Positions 51,449 through 59,691 of a DNA stretch of 62,461 bases are shown here, one piece after another. The DNA comes from Anaerococcus porci. Its GTDB lineage: Bacteria; Bacillota; Clostridia; Tissierellales; Peptoniphilaceae. Every line of letters starts with the position of its first letter. The stretch's first letter is position 1. Under the pieces are notes generated by a model, which was given only the letters and a program-made list of their open reading frames with translations, made no database searches and was not told where the DNA came from. Both the position numbers and the translations under genes were made by a program. Location of the stretch: positions 1 through 62,461 of the forward strand of contig NZ_VULQ01000011.1 of assembly GCF_009696575.1 (NCBI RefSeq), given 5' to 3'.

Positions 51449-54007
51449 ATGGATGGTTTTATGTTTGAAAATTTATATGCTCATATTGATCAAAAAAATA
51501 TAGAAAGAAAACAAAGCTTATTTGATCATTTAATTAATACGGCCAATGAATCAAGAAAATTAGCTCAAGATTTAAATCTTGAGAATTCAGCTTATATAAT
51601 TGGATTTCTTCATGATATAGGAAAAGCTAGAGATGAATTTCAAGAAAAAATCACAAAAAACTCTAAAAAAAGTGTAGATCATTCTACTTTAGGCGGTATT
51701 CTAATAAAATATTTAGTTAAAGATATACAGAATAATAACAACTGCTTAAAATTTTCTTCTTATATAAATGAAGAAGAAAATTTAAATATATTTTTAGATT
51801 TTTGTAATGTTTTGATTTATTCGATTTTATCTCATCATGGTCAATATAATATGATAAGAAAAAATAAAGATAAAATATATGTTTTTACATCTTTAGATAG
51901 GATTACTAATATAGAAAAAGAATTATCTTTTGATATAAGAGAGTTTTATGTAGAATTAAAAAAATTTCTATTGGATAAGAATATAGATATTATCAAAATA
52001 TTTATTAACTCCTTTAAAGAGTATGAAAATATAATAAGTAGGCTTGATATATCATCTCAGAATGAGGCTGATGAAAACTATGAGTTTAAAGAAAAACAAT
52101 TTTATAATTCTATGCTTATTAGATTACTTGTATCAATATTAAAATCTGCAGATGTTAAAGATACTATAAATTCATACGAAACAGTTATTGAAGATAAAGA
52201 TTATAAATTGATAGAAAATGTAAAAGATGAATTTGTAAATAAAATTAATCTAAAATACGAGGAGTTTGGAAATCCAAAATCAAAAATAAATAAGGTGAGA
52301 TATGATATATCAACTCAAGTTTTCGAAAATTCCAAAAAATTTGGAAGTGGAATCTATAGACTTGATTTACCGACTGGTGCAGGAAAAACATTACTTTCCT
52401 TAGCTTATGGAGTAAACCAGCTTAAGTATAAAGGTAAAGATAGATTTTTCTATATAACTTCATATTTATCTGTACTAGAACAAAACGCTAAAGTTATTAA
52501 AGATGTTTTAAAAAATGAGGAATACATACTAGAGCATCATTCGAATGTAGTAGAGGAAAAAGAAGAGAGTAACTCTTTTAATGATGACTTTGGTGATAGT
52601 CTTGAAAAAATCAAACATGATTATATTCTTGATGATTGGACTAATCTTATTGTATTAACAACAATGGTTCAATTTTTTAATACATTATTTAAAGGCTCTT
52701 CATCAAATATAAGAAGATTTAAATCATTAGCTAATTCAACTATTATTTTAGATGAGCTGCAATCTTTGCCTGTAGATGTTTTGTATCCTACAAATCTTGC
52801 TCTTAACTTTTTAAAAGAAGTAATGAAGGCTAATATAGTTTTATCTACAGCTACACAACCTACTTATGATTACGAAAATTTAGTTTATAGGCTAAAATAT
52901 GGTGATGATAATTTAGAAAATAAAGATGTTTTAAATCTTAGTAAAGAACAAAAAGTTGTCTTTAAAAGAACAAAAGTTGAAATATATAAAAACGGAGAAG
53001 AAACTTCCATAGATGACTTGAGAAATCTCATTCTAGATAATAAAGATAAGTCAAATCTTATTATATTAAATACAAAAAAAGCTGTCAAAAACACATATGA
53101 GCTTTTGAAAAATGATATAGAAAGTGAAAATCTATATTATTTAACAACTAATCTACACTCTGTAGATAGATTAAGGATAATAAAAGAAATTAAAGATAGG
53201 TTAGAAAATAATGAAAAGATTGTTGTTATAAGCACTCAGCTTATAGAAGCTGGAGTAGATGTTGATTTTGAAGTTGTCATAAGATCTTATACAGGAATAG
53301 ACTCTATAATTCAATCAATGGGAAGGTGTAATAGAGAAGCTAAACTTGAGTATGGAATAGTATATTTAATTAACCTATCAAGAGAGGCTGAAAACTTGGA
53401 CTATATAAAATCTCTTAAAGAAAGAAAAGAGGCTGGACGATATGCCTTAAGTAAATTAGGTAATAATCAAGACATAGAAGAAATAATACCTATTTATTTT
53501 AAGAAACTTTATACAAATTTAGATTATAATCGACTATCTTATAAGATAAAAGAAAGTAATTTTGTAGATTTATTATCATTTCTTGATAACTCTTTAATTA
53601 ATATAGAAAGTTCTATCGAAAAAATAAGCACAAGTAATGAGAGTTACTTGAATAATTTTGAAATATTAGCAACAGTAATGACTCAAAGCTTTAAAAGCGC
53701 ATATAATAACTTCAATTTGATTGAAAATAAGATGGACACAGCCATAGTGGAGTGTGAAGATACCAAAGATTATATAAATGATATTAGAGACTTAGAGATA
53801 AGCTTTAGAGAAAGTTATGATTTTTCCTTACTTAAGAAAATGAAAAATATAGTAAGGAAATTAAATCCATATAGTGTTAGTATTGGAAAAAACAATTTGG
53901 AATCTTGTGAAGAGATTTTAGATGGAAAAATTTATATACTAAATAATGAGTTTTATGACGATAAAATAGGAGTTAATTTTGAAAGTAATGATTTGTTTAT
54001 AATTTAA
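51449..54007 (+). CDS. cas3: CRISPR-associated nuclease/helicase Cas3 (type I-C)
   Basis: 852-aa effector that unwinds and degrades target DNA after Cascade binding. The N-terminal HD nuclease has IGFLHDIGKA (H55-D56, K59), FDHL (H27) and LSHHGQYN. The SF2 helicase has Walker A LPTGAGKTLLS (309-314), Walker B ILDELQ (435-438), motif III STATQPT and motif VI QSMGRCNREAK. It starts at ATG 51449; ATG 51461 is a possible alternative, and neither has a strong ribosome site. It is separated from cas5 by 161 bp holding the crRNA-like gene and a separate promoter, so cas3 can be controlled apart from Cascade. Confidence 0.95.
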   Translation: MDGFMFENLYAHIDQKNIERKQSLFDHLINTANESRKLAQDLNLENSAYIIGFLHDIGKARDEFQEKITKNSKKSVDHSTLGGILIKYLVKDIQNNNNCLKFSSYINEEENLNIFLDFCNVLIYSILSHHGQYNMIRKNKDKIYVFTSLDRITNIEKELSFDIREFYVELKKFLLDKNIDIIKIFINSFKEYENIISRLDISSQNEADENYEFKEKQFYNSMLIRLLVSILKSADVKDTINSYETVIEDKDYKLIENVKDEFVNKINLKYEEFGNPKSKINKVRYDISTQVFENSKKFGSGIYRLDLPTGAGKTLLSLAYGVNQLKYKGKDRFFYITSYLSVLEQNAKVIKDVLKNEEYILEHHSNVVEEKEESNSFNDDFGDSLEKIKHDYILDDWTNLIVLTTMVQFFNTLFKGSSSNIRRFKSLANSTIILDELQSLPVDVLYPTNLALNFLKEVMKANIVLSTATQPTYDYENLVYRLKYGDDNLENKDVLNLSKEQKVVFKRTKVEIYKNGEETSIDDLRNLILDNKDKSNLIILNTKKAVKNTYELLKNDIESENLYYLTTNLHSVDRLRIIKEIKDRLENNEKIVVISTQLIEAGVDVDFEVVIRSYTGIDSIIQSMGRCNREAKLEYGIVYLINLSREAENLDYIKSLKERKEAGRYALSKLGNNQDIEEIIPIYFKKLYTNLDYNRLSYKIKESNFVDLLSFLDNSLINIESSIEKISTSNESYLNNFEILATVMTQSFKSAYNNFNLIENKMDTAIVECEDTKDYINDIRDLEISFRESYDFSLLKKMKNIVRKLNPYSVSIGKNNLESCEEILDGKIYILNNEFYDDKIGVNFESNDLFII

Positions 54008-54080
54008 AAGGAGCTACAGCTCCTTACACAAATAAAAACATATTTCAATCCACAGAGTTTACTCTGATATATAAATTATA
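54003..54080 (-). ncRNA. crRNA-like regulatory RNA (creR-like) between cas3 and cas5
   Basis: Read on the minus strand, the order is -10 box TATAAT (plus 54075-54080), a start near 54068, and a repeat-like element at 54066-54042. That element is the hairpin CAGAG-TAAA-CTCTG followed by TGGATTGAAAT, which equals the last 11 bases of the array repeat and the 11-nt handle Cas5d leaves. The pseudo-spacer ATGTTTTTATTTGTGTAA follows (54041-54024), then the terminator at 54025-54008. The stem bases differ from the array repeat but pair at the same place. The RNA would be about 65 nt, crRNA-sized. Its spacer matches the cas5 promoter with a TTC PAM (see 54131-54151). Confidence 0.85.
54008..54025 (-). 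terminator. Shared terminator of cas3 (+) and the crRNA-like RNA (-)
   Basis: A 7-bp perfect stem AAGGAGC/GCTCCTT with 4-nt loop directly follows the cas3 stop. On the minus strand it is followed by TTAAATT. It overlaps the last two bases of the matching pseudo-spacer. Confidence 0.7.
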
Positions 54081-54108
54081 CCCAAAATTATTATTAATAA
54101 AAAATAAG

Positions 54109-54137
54109 TTGACAAATAATGAATCATATATTACACT
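54109..54137 (+). promoter_or_regulatory. Promoter of the cas5-cas8c-cas7-cas4-cas1-cas2 operon
   Basis: A perfect TTGACA (54109-54114), a 17-bp spacer and the weaker -10 TACACT (54132-54137), 32 bp before cas5. The -10 lies entirely inside the protospacer matched by the crRNA-like RNA. Confidence 0.75.
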
Positions 54138-54151
54138 AATAATAACATGAA
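54131..54151 (-). promoter_or_regulatory. Protospacer and PAM for the crRNA-like RNA in the cas promoter
   Basis: The minus strand reads TTC (54151-54149), the type I-C PAM, then 18 bases (54148-54131) agreeing with the pseudo-spacer at positions 1-5, 7-11 and 13-18. The only differences are at 6 and 12, both T in the RNA-coding sequence and A here. Base pairing ends at position 19. Cascade bound here would cover the -10 box of the cas5 promoter. Confidence 0.85.
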
Positions 54152-54168
54152 AATAGAAAGGAGGAAAA

Positions 54169-54885
54169 ATGGAAAAATCACAATATTTTTACGCGAAAGT
54201 TTATGGGGATAGGGCCTTGTGGACTACTCCAGAATCTAAGAGCGGGGGAGAAAAGCTTACTTATCAAATCCCAACAAGAGAATCTTTAAGAGGGATTATA
54301 GATTCAAACTATTTTAAACCCACAATCAGAAATGAAATAGATGAAGTTAGGGTAATAAAAAAAATTGAAACTTATACTGTAGGTACAAGGTTGTTGTTAA
54401 ATAGCTATAAGTCAGATTTAAGTGCATATACCTATTTGACTGATGTTTGCTACTATGTTAAGTTTCATTTCGAATGGAATGAGAATAGGCCTGACCTTAA
54501 AAATGATAGGAATATGAGAAAACATGAAGAAATAACAAAAAGATCTTTAAAAAGAGGTGGAAGAAGGCCGATATTTTTAGGAGTTAGCGAATGCCTTGGA
54601 TATATTGAAATCCTAGATAAAAACCAATATGAAAAAGATATAGGATATTATGATAATAAGAGTTTATCGTTTGGAATAATGTTTAATGGTTTTATATATC
54701 CTAAAGAATCTGGAGATAAATTAAAATCAACCTTTACAAATATAGATATGAGAAATGGAAGAATTAAATTTATCCGTCCAGAGGAATGTGAAATTGTAAA
54801 TGAATTAGACGATTATAGTTTTAAAGTAGCTGACTTAACTAAGAGTGTCGACGAGGAATTAAAAGATTATGGAGATAGCCTATGA
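54169..54885 (+). CDS. cas5: Cas5 (Cas5d/Dvulg), crRNA-processing endoribonuclease of type I-C
   Basis: 238-aa RAMP protein that cuts the repeat hairpin at its 3' base (type I-C lacks Cas6) and caps the 5' handle in Cascade. Family segments visible are ALWTTPESKSGGEKLTYQIPTRESLRGIIDSNYFKP, KRGGRRPIFLGVSECLGYI and YPKESGDKL. A strong AAAGGAGG ribosome site is present. It overlaps cas8c by 4 bp. It would process the repeat-like hairpin of the upstream regulatory RNA as well (inference). Confidence 0.95.
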   Translation: MEKSQYFYAKVYGDRALWTTPESKSGGEKLTYQIPTRESLRGIIDSNYFKPTIRNEIDEVRVIKKIETYTVGTRLLLNSYKSDLSAYTYLTDVCYYVKFHFEWNENRPDLKNDRNMRKHEEITKRSLKRGGRRPIFLGVSECLGYIEILDKNQYEKDIGYYDNKSLSFGIMFNGFIYPKESGDKLKSTFTNIDMRNGRIKFIRPEECEIVNELDDYSFKVADLTKSVDEELKDYGDSL

Positions 54886-56750
54886 GTTTACTTCAAGTAC
54901 TTTATAATTCATATGAATATGCTGAAAAAAATAAGATGGTAGATAAGCTTGATGGAAGTGATGTTATTCTACCTATGTATCATGAAAAGAAGAAGTCTGA
55001 TGGAAAAAATATAATAAGTGTAAAAATAGATAAAAAATCTAATATAATAGATGCGAATTTCCTTGAAAAAAATGAAATTATAGTTTTTCCTATAACGGAG
55101 GATTCTGTAGCAAGATCAAGTGGGGTAGCACCACATCCTCTAGTAGATAATGGTGCATATTTGTTTGATAAGGATTCAAAAAAAGAAGAAGCATATAAAA
55201 AACAATTAGAGGAATGGATAGACTACTCAGAAGATGACTTCTTAAAAATTATATATAATTTTATATCAAAAGATGATTCCTTTAAATTAATTGTAGATAA
55301 ATTTTATAACCATTATGTTATAGGAAAAGGGGTGAAAATAGAATACAAGAAAGAAGGGGAAAAGAAAGCTAAAACTTTTGATTTTTCTAAAGTGTTTTTT
55401 ACATTCGTTATTGAAGACTATGATGGAATAAAAGACATATCAGTTAGTGAAAATAAAAAGTTACATGAAGCATATATTAAATATGTAAAATACTCAAATG
55501 AAAATGATGAAGAAAAAGAGAAAATCATTTGTAATATAAGTGGGAAAGAGGATTATCTATGTACAAAGCATAGACCTTTAATGGGAACAGCTAGGTTGAT
55601 TTCTCAAATAACAGCAAGTGATGAAAATTATTTAGGAAGATTTTCTAATCCAGATCAAACTATAGAGATAGGTACTGACTCAAGCCAGAAAATTCATTTG
55701 ATGGCAAAATATTTATTATCATCTAAGAAAACCTCGGTGTGGTTGGGTTCAAACTCATATTTAGTTAATTGGTTTTCAGATGATATTAAAAATGATTCTA
55801 AGTTAAATCTAAATTCTAGTGTATTTAAAATTATAAAAACTATTACTCCGATAGGAACTGATACAAGTAAAGATATAGGAGAATCATTTTTAAAAGGAAA
55901 AATATTATTTTCTGATTCATCTAAATACTATGTGGCAATATTTGACAAGGTAAGTAATGGAAGGTCGGCAGCCAAATATTTCAAAGAAATGGATACATCC
56001 ATATTAAAAGAAAATTTAGGAAAATGGCAAAATAAATATTATTGGTTTAGCTACAATAAAGAATTAGATGAAGAGGTGGTATTTACACCAAGTCCTTACA
56101 ATATATTAGTTTCAGCCTATGGAATAGAAAGAGATAGTACTTTAAAAATAGCAAGCGATAAATTCTTGCAAAGTCAATTACAAATAATAATCTCTTCTAT
56201 TGTTGAAGGTAAAGATATAAGCGATAATATTGAAAAAGCATTAGAGAATAACCTAAAACAAAGGCAAAGATATGATAAAACATGGAATAGAATGAAAAAT
56301 TGTGCTATGGCAATTTTAAGATATAAGGAGGACATAGATACAAATATGCTAGATAGAGAAAATAAAGATAGGTCATACTTATATGGAAGACTACTTGCCA
56401 TATATGAAAGAATAGAAAAATCTTGTTTTGATAAAGATGATGACATAAGAGTTTCAAATGCAGAAAAACTATGGACATCATATATTAATAACCCTGTATT
56501 AATTAGTACAAGATTAAGAAACATGATTATGCCATACCATAATAAACTAATGATAAATGAGAATAAAAGAGGAATTTACTTTAAACTTAAAAATGAAATG
56601 AGAGAGGTTATTAACTTAATAGATGAAAATTATAATTATAAAAAACAATCTAGTAATATTCCTTTAGGTCCAGGATTTATGTTTGGATATGAAGCACAAA
56701 TGAAAGATATATTTACTAAAAAATCAAATAGGGAGGGAAACGATGATTAA
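54882..56750 (+). CDS. cas8c: Cas8c (Csd1), Cascade large subunit
   Basis: 622-aa type I-C large subunit that recognises the PAM and helps recruit Cas3. The N-terminus has MSLLQVLYNSYEYAEKNKMVDKLDG, then PLVDNGAYLFDKDSKKEEAYKKQLEEW, then CLCTKH-like CNISGKEDYLCTKHRPLMG. The C-terminal helical part carries the Cas11c-like region common in this family. It overlaps cas5 (ATGA) and cas7 (8 bp), as expected for a fixed-stoichiometry complex. Confidence 0.92.
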   Translation: MSLLQVLYNSYEYAEKNKMVDKLDGSDVILPMYHEKKKSDGKNIISVKIDKKSNIIDANFLEKNEIIVFPITEDSVARSSGVAPHPLVDNGAYLFDKDSKKEEAYKKQLEEWIDYSEDDFLKIIYNFISKDDSFKLIVDKFYNHYVIGKGVKIEYKKEGEKKAKTFDFSKVFFTFVIEDYDGIKDISVSENKKLHEAYIKYVKYSNENDEEKEKIICNISGKEDYLCTKHRPLMGTARLISQITASDENYLGRFSNPDQTIEIGTDSSQKIHLMAKYLLSSKKTSVWLGSNSYLVNWFSDDIKNDSKLNLNSSVFKIIKTITPIGTDTSKDIGESFLKGKILFSDSSKYYVAIFDKVSNGRSAAKYFKEMDTSILKENLGKWQNKYYWFSYNKELDEEVVFTPSPYNILVSAYGIERDSTLKIASDKFLQSQLQIIISSIVEGKDISDNIEKALENNLKQRQRYDKTWNRMKNCAMAILRYKEDIDTNMLDRENKDRSYLYGRLLAIYERIEKSCFDKDDDIRVSNAEKLWTSYINNPVLISTRLRNMIMPYHNKLMINENKRGIYFKLKNEMREVINLIDENYNYKKQSSNIPLGPGFMFGYEAQMKDIFTKKSNREGNDD

Positions 56751-57594
56751 TAACAAAGTAGATTTTATTTTTACAATTAAAGTAGAGGGAGCAAATCCAA
56801 ATGGAGATCCATTAGCAGGTAATATGCCTAGAATAGATTCTAGAGGATATGGAGAAATAAGTGATGTATGTTTAAAAAGAAAAATAAGAAATAGAATGCA
56901 AGATATGGGGCACGAAATATTTGTAAAATCTGAAAACAGGAGCGATGATGGATTTAATTCTCTAGAAGCAAGATTTTCTTCTAAATTTGATAATAAGAGT
57001 ACAAATCAAGAAATTGAAGAGAAATCATGTGAATATTGGTTAGACGTAAGGTCTTTTGGGCAAGTTGTTACTTATTTAAAAAAATCAGTTGGGATAAGAG
57101 GCCCAGTTTCTATATCAATAGCTAAGTCAGTAGAACCAGCTATAATAACAACTATGCAAATAACAAAAAGTGTAAATGGGCAAGAAATGAAAGACGGAAA
57201 AAAATCTTCTGATACTATTGGATCAAAACACTATATAGACTATGCTGTTTATGTAGTAAATGGTAGCGTAAATGCGTATTTTGCAGAAAAAACTGGTTTT
57301 GATGAAAAAGACTTAGAAGTGCTAAAAGAAGCAATTAGGACATTATTTATAAATGATGTATCGTCTGCAAGACCTGATGGCTCCATGGAAGTAAAAGATA
57401 TATATTGGATAAATCATTCTTCAAAAATAGGCGATGTATCTAGTGGAAAGTTAAAGGATATGCTTATCTATGACCTAGATCAAGAAGAAAATAAAGACAA
57501 AAAATATGAAGATTATAACTTTAGATTAGATGAAGAGAAATTAAAGGAATATGAAGATTTAGGCATAAGTGTAGAACATTTTGTAGGTTTATAA
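56743..57594 (+). CDS. cas7: Cas7 (Csd2), Cascade backbone subunit
   Basis: 283-aa backbone protein that polymerises along the crRNA spacer and flips every sixth base. The N-terminal DFIFTIKVEGANPNGDPLAGNMPRID is the Cas7/Csd2-Csh2 hallmark. GSKHYIDYAVYVVNGSVNAYFAEKTGF and INDVSSARPDGSMEVKDIYWINHSSK follow. A GGAGGGAAACG ribosome site lies inside the end of cas8c. Confidence 0.95.
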   Translation: MINNKVDFIFTIKVEGANPNGDPLAGNMPRIDSRGYGEISDVCLKRKIRNRMQDMGHEIFVKSENRSDDGFNSLEARFSSKFDNKSTNQEIEEKSCEYWLDVRSFGQVVTYLKKSVGIRGPVSISIAKSVEPAIITTMQITKSVNGQEMKDGKKSSDTIGSKHYIDYAVYVVNGSVNAYFAEKTGFDEKDLEVLKEAIRTLFINDVSSARPDGSMEVKDIYWINHSSKIGDVSSGKLKDMLIYDLDQEENKDKKYEDYNFRLDEEKLKEYEDLGISVEHFVGL

Positions 57595-57595
57595 G

Positions 57596-58249
57596 ATGTA
57601 TAATCCTGATGACTATTTGCTCTTGAGTGGAATACAACATTTTCTATTTTGTAAAAGACAATGGGCTTTAATCCATATTGAAAATGTGTGGAAAGAAAAT
57701 ACTTACACTATAGAAGGACAAATACTTCACGAAAAAGCAGATAAGCCATTTTTAAAGGAAAAGAGAAAGAATAAAATCATTTCTAGAGCTATGCCTATTA
57801 GTTCAAAAACATTGGGATTAAGCGGTATTCTTGATGTAATAGAATTTAATAAATCAGATGATGGAATAAAATTAAAAGGTAGAGATGGCTTACGGAAGCC
57901 AACAATTATTGAGTACAAAAGAGGAAAGAAGAAAAAATATTCTTACGATGAATGTCAACTAATGGCAGAAGCTATATGTATAGAGGAGATTTTTAAAACG
58001 AAACTAGACTACTCATATATCTATTATGGAGAAACTGACAATAGAATAAAAGTTGAATTTGATAAAGATTTGAGATCTCTTACTATTGATACAGCAGAAA
58101 AAATGCACCAATACTATGAAAATAAAATTGTGCCAAAAGCTGAATTATATAGGAAGTGTAGACTATGTTCATTAAATGAAGAATGCAATCCAAGACTCAC
58201 AAAAAAGCCTAAAAATGTAAAAAATTACTTATATGGTGAACTACTATGA
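57596..58249 (+). CDS. cas4: Cas4, Fe-S exonuclease of spacer acquisition
   Basis: 217-aa RecB-type nuclease that trims prespacers and selects the PAM. GIQHFLFCKRQWALIH has the first cluster Cys (C19). GILDVIEF and TIIEYKRGKKKKYSYDECQLMAEA give the nuclease Asp, Glu and Lys. CRLCSLNEEC supplies the three C-terminal cluster cysteines. It overlaps cas1 by 4 bp. Confidence 0.95.
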   Translation: MYNPDDYLLLSGIQHFLFCKRQWALIHIENVWKENTYTIEGQILHEKADKPFLKEKRKNKIISRAMPISSKTLGLSGILDVIEFNKSDDGIKLKGRDGLRKPTIIEYKRGKKKKYSYDECQLMAEAICIEEIFKTKLDYSYIYYGETDNRIKVEFDKDLRSLTIDTAEKMHQYYENKIVPKAELYRKCRLCSLNEECNPRLTKKPKNVKNYLYGELL

Positions 58250-59274
58250 AAAAATTACTAAACACCTTATACGTAACAAATTCAGATGCTTACTTAAAAA
58301 GAGAGGGGTTAAACATAGTAATATCTGTAGATAATAAACGTATTGGAAGATATCCTATCCATATATTAAGACAGATAATCTGCTTTAATTATATGGGAAT
58401 AAGCCCGGCTTTGATGAAACTTTGTATGGAGAACAATGTAAGTGTGACATTCTATGACCCATTTGGTAGATTTTGTGGAAGAGTCGTAGGAAAATCATAC
58501 GGTAATATCTATACACGTAAAAAACAATATAAACTTAGTGAGAGTATAGACTCAATAGACTTTGTAAAAAATATTATTTATGCTAAAGCCTATAATTGTA
58601 GAAAGCTACTAATAAGAGGGAAACTGGACCATAAAGATAAAATAGATTTGCCTAGAGTAGAGAAAGTAATAAATAGAATTAAAGAATTAATGTTACAAAT
58701 ACCTTTGGCAAAAACTAAAGATGAAATAAGAGGTATAGAAGGAAAAATAGCTTCGGAATATTTTTCAGTATTTGATGAGTTGATAATAAAAAACAGAGAG
58801 GAATTTTATTTCAATGGAAGGAACAAAAGACCTCCTTTGGATATGGTGAATGCTATGCTGTCATTTCTATATAGCATATTAACAAATGAAATAGCATCTG
58901 CACTGGAAGGTGTTGGGATAGACTCTTATGCAGGGTTTTTTCATACGGATAGACCAGGTAGAGTGAGTATGGCTTTAGATATAATTGAAGAAATGAGAGC
59001 TTTTATGGTGGACAAATTTGTTTTATCTCTAATAAACTTAAATAGAATTGATGAAACAAAATTTGAAATCAAAGAAAATGGAGCAACTTTATTAAATGAA
59101 AAGGGAAGAAACCTAATATTATCTTATTGGAACGAGAGAAGTCATGAAGAAATATATCATCCTTTCTTAGAAGAAAAAGTTCAAATAGGTTTACTAGCAC
59201 ATGTTCAAGCTCAATTATTAAATAGCTACATTAGAGGAGATATAGAATCCTACCCTCCTTATATGAGGAAATGA
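58246..59274 (+). CDS. cas1: Cas1 integrase
   Basis: 342-aa integrase of type I-C. KKLLNTLYVTNSDAYLKREGLNIV is the N-terminal domain. The catalytic helix part has IEGKIASEYFSVFDEL (Glu), a later HTDRPGRVSMALDIIEEMRAFMVD (His, Asp/Glu) and the C-terminal LLAHVQAQLLNSYIRGDIESYPPYMRK. Length is normal. Confidence 0.96.
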   Translation: MKKLLNTLYVTNSDAYLKREGLNIVISVDNKRIGRYPIHILRQIICFNYMGISPALMKLCMENNVSVTFYDPFGRFCGRVVGKSYGNIYTRKKQYKLSESIDSIDFVKNIIYAKAYNCRKLLIRGKLDHKDKIDLPRVEKVINRIKELMLQIPLAKTKDEIRGIEGKIASEYFSVFDELIIKNREEFYFNGRNKRPPLDMVNAMLSFLYSILTNEIASALEGVGIDSYAGFFHTDRPGRVSMALDIIEEMRAFMVDKFVLSLINLNRIDETKFEIKENGATLLNEKGRNLILSYWNERSHEEIYHPFLEEKVQIGLLAHVQAQLLNSYIRGDIESYPPYMRK

Positions 59275-59275
59275 A

Positions 59276-59569
59276 ATGCAAATATTAATAACATATGACG
59301 TAAAAACATCAAGTAAGGGTGGAAGCAGAAGATTAAGACAAGTTGCAAAAATCTGTACAAACTATGGACAAAGAGATCAAAATTCAGTATTTGAACTTAA
59401 TATATATCCTGCAGACTTGGTGAAGATAAAAAACAAACTAGAAAAAGTGATAGATCTAGAAGAAGATAGTATAAGAATATATAATTTGGGGAAAAATTGG
59501 GAAAGAAGAGTAGAATCTATAGGAAAAGATGAAGCCTATAATCCTGAGAAGGATTTATTAATAATGTGA
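59276..59569 (+). CDS. cas2: Cas2
   Basis: 97-aa ferredoxin-like dimer that bridges the Cas1 pairs. MQILITYDVKTSSKGGSRRLRQVAKICTNYGQRDQNSVFELNI has the conserved N-terminal Asp (D8). It starts one base after the cas1 stop. The leader and CRISPR array follow within 122 bp. Confidence 0.95.
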   Translation: MQILITYDVKTSSKGGSRRLRQVAKICTNYGQRDQNSVFELNIYPADLVKIKNKLEKVIDLEEDSIRIYNLGKNWERRVESIGKDEAYNPEKDLLIM

Positions 59570-59691
59570 GAAGTTTGGCTTAACATAAAAATATTAAACA
59601 TATCTCATAAAAAACTTTATATATATTATAATTTTAAGATTATAATGTATTCTTGCAGATAAGAAGGCTCGAAGAATGCCTGAAATCTGCA
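59570..59691 (+). promoter_or_regulatory. CRISPR leader
   Basis: 122 AT-rich bases between cas2 and the first repeat, holding two TATAAT boxes (59627-59632 and 59641-59646). A perfect 7-bp inverted repeat TGCAGAT/ATCTGCA (59654-59660 and 59685-59691) ends exactly at the first repeat. Transcription toward the array would start near 59653. Confidence 0.7.

Noticed and set aside
54096-54106. A further pseudo-spacer match on the opposite strand at AATAAAAAATA near the cas5 -35
   Set aside because: The match breaks in the seed region and has no PAM; it is ordinary AT-rich similarity.
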